Below are positions 31,851 to 33,149 of a DNA stretch of 33,149 bases, piece by piece (the stretch's first letter is position 1; each line of letters opens with the position of its first letter). Source of the DNA: an uncultured Clostridium sp. (lineage in GTDB: Bacteria; Bacillota; Clostridia; Lachnospirales; Lachnospiraceae); the NCBI GenBank assembly GCA_900555045.1, contig USJW01000047.1:1-33149 (forward strand), read 5' to 3'. The position numbers and the translations under genes are program-made. The notes under the pieces were generated by a model. It ran no database searches. It was not told where the DNA came from and was given only the letters and a program-made list of their open reading frames with translations.

Positions 31851-33052
31851 TGTTCTTCACCGCCTTCTACATTATTCTTGACCATGGCATTGGGGCCGAT
31901 TTTTGCGCCGGCGCCGATTGTGAGGCCGGAGCCGATGGTTGCCACGCCCTTCTCGTCGCCGGAGGGCATAGCGCCGACCACCGCGTTCTCCTCGATAGTC
32001 ACGTTCTCCGCCACGATGCAGTGCTTGACCACTGCGCCCGCTTTGATCACGCTGCCGCCCATCACCACAGCGTCCTCCACCACAGCGCCTTCCTCCACGC
32101 GCACGCCGGAGAACAGCACGGAGTGGCGGACAGATCCGTGGATCCGGCAGCCGTCGGTGATCATGGAGTTCTCCACCACAGCCTCGGGGCTGATTTTGTG
32201 TCCGGTCATGCCGCTGTTGCGGCTGTAGATCTTCCAGTCGTCGTCAAACAGGTTGATGCCGCTGTGCTCGGGGTCTAAGACCTCCATGTTGGCCTCCCAG
32301 AGGGAGGAGATGGTGCCCACATCCTTCCAGTAGCCGTCGAAGTGGTAAGCGTACATCTTGCGGCCGTCCCGGAGCAGGTTGGGGATGATGTTGTTGCCGA
32401 AGTCGTTCTCCGAGTTGGGATCCGCCTCGTCCTCGACCAGGTACTTTCTCAGAATATCCCAGTTAAATATGTAGATTCCCATGGAAGCTAAGTTGGATTT
32501 CGGGTTCTTGGGCTTCTCCTGGAATTCGGTGATCCGGTCGTCGCCGTCGGCCACCATTAAGCCGAAGCGGGAGGCCTCATCCCACGGCACTTCCATCACA
32601 GCTACGCTGAACTCCGCGCCCTTCTCCTTGTGGAACCGGAGAAAATCGCTGTAATCCTGCTTGCAGATCTGGTCGCCCGACAGGATGATCACGTACTGCG
32701 GGTCATAGCGCTCGATGAACGGGATGTTCTGGTAGATGGCGTTGGCCGTGCCCTTGTACCAGTCGGAGCCGGAGGCCTTCTGGTAGGGCGGCAGCACATG
32801 GACTCCGCCGTAGAGCCGGTCCAGATCCCAGGGCTGGCCGTTTCCGATGTACTCGTTTAAGACCAGCGGTTGATACTGGGTTAGGATTCCCACGGTATCG
32901 ATGCCGGAGTTCACGCAGTTGGACAGCGGAAAGTCGATGATGCGGTATTTTCCGCCGAAGGGAACCGCAGGTTTAGCCAGCTTTTGGGTCAGCGCATAGA
33001 GCCTTGACCCCTGTCCGCCGGCGAGGAGCATTGCAATCATTTCTTTTGCCAT
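31844..33052 (-). CDS. glgC: Glucose-1-phosphate adenylyltransferase GlgC
   Basis: This 402-residue enzyme makes ADP-glucose, the donor for glycogen, from glucose 1-phosphate and ATP. It has the nucleotide loop LAGGQGSRLYALT at 10-22, KPAVPFGGKYRIIDFPLSN from about 27, LSGDQ, and a C-terminal left-handed beta-helix with hexapeptide repeats (GSVIKAGAVVKHCIV). GGGGG lies upstream of the ATG and a promoter at 33092-33121. With GlgD it should form a mixed tetramer. Other glycogen genes are not in the window. Confidence 0.96.
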   Translation of the reverse strand: MAKEMIAMLLAGGQGSRLYALTQKLAKPAVPFGGKYRIIDFPLSNCVNSGIDTVGILTQYQPLVLNEYIGNGQPWDLDRLYGGVHVLPPYQKASGSDWYKGTANAIYQNIPFIERYDPQYVIILSGDQICKQDYSDFLRFHKEKGAEFSVAVMEVPWDEASRFGLMVADGDDRITEFQEKPKNPKSNLASMGIYIFNWDILRKYLVEDEADPNSENDFGNNIIPNLLRDGRKMYAYHFDGYWKDVGTISSLWEANMEVLDPEHSGINLFDDDWKIYSRNSGMTGHKISPEAVVENSMITDGCRIHGSVRHSVLFSGVRVEEGAVVEDAVVMGGSVIKAGAVVKHCIVAENVTIEENAVVGAMPSGDEKGVATIGSGLTIGAGAKIGPNAMVKNNVEGGEEQW

Positions 33053-33091
33053 AATATTTCCCCCTGATTGGTGAAGAATCGTTATGTTGGA

Positions 33092-33121
33092 ATTGTACCA
33101 TAAAACGACGGAAAATGACAG
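33092..33121 (-). promoter_or_regulatory. Probable glgCD promoter
   Basis: On the minus strand CTGTCA (33121-33116) and TACAAT (33097-33092) are 18 bases apart, 40 bases before the glgC start. Confidence 0.6.
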
Positions 33122-33149
33122 TTTTTTGTAAAAAATAATTGGGAAATTT

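Noticed and set aside
1..33149. CRISPR array, insertion sequence, prophage or toxin-antitoxin genes
   Set aside because: No repeat-spacer array, transposase, integrase or phage protein was seen on either strand.

Overview
The window looks like a chromosomal segment of a GC-rich Clostridia species, most likely a gut member of the Lachnospiraceae. The signs are strong AGGAGG-type ribosome binding sites, TTG and GTG starts, CUT1-type sugar ABC transporters without their own ATPase, GPH-family sugar transport, a paired GlgC/GlgD and a large hybrid sensor kinase. This assignment is inferred from gene content and style; no marker gene is present.

Left third (1-13.1 kb) is sugar scavenging. A lipoprotein binding protein, two permeases, a sugar nucleotidyltransferase and an N-acetylhexosamine 1-kinase (NahK/LnpB-like) form one operon at 60-5359 that could import and activate HexNAc sugars or HexNAc-containing disaccharides. 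A bidirectional terminator separates it from an AraC regulator, which is divergent from a GH2 beta-galactosidase, a GPH symporter and a GH3 beta-glucosidase operon (7030-13023).

Middle (13.1-20.5 kb) is an eight-gene operon: TIM-barrel isomerase/epimerase, HAD phosphatase, uridine-phosphorylase-family enzyme, GntR/UTRA regulator, second HAD phosphatase, two permeases and a binding protein. It sits behind a clear promoter and several AGTGCCATA elements that may be the GntR operator. The phosphorylase has lost the Gln and Arg that bind uracil in the E. coli enzyme, so the substrate may be unusual.

Next come three tRNA genes (Ser-TGA, Tyr-GTA, Ser-GCT), a self-contained small gene encoding 48 residues, a standalone winged-helix protein, an AI-2E-family membrane protein, a metallophosphatase, a YccF protein, a PAS-GGDEF-histidine kinase-receiver hybrid and a large helical protein of unknown function.

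Right end (28.6-33.1 kb) holds the most interesting locus: rtcB (RNA ligase) followed directly by prfH (GGQ release-factor homologue). Known work links such pairs to rescue and repair of ribosomes with a cut decoding centre. Here the pair has a consensus promoter and a 200-nt leader with a tiny well-initiated ORF followed by an intrinsic terminator, which looks like ribosome-sensed attenuation. Glycogen genes glgC and glgD close the window on the minus strand; a diverged copy of the last 24 or so codons of glgD lies beyond its terminator.
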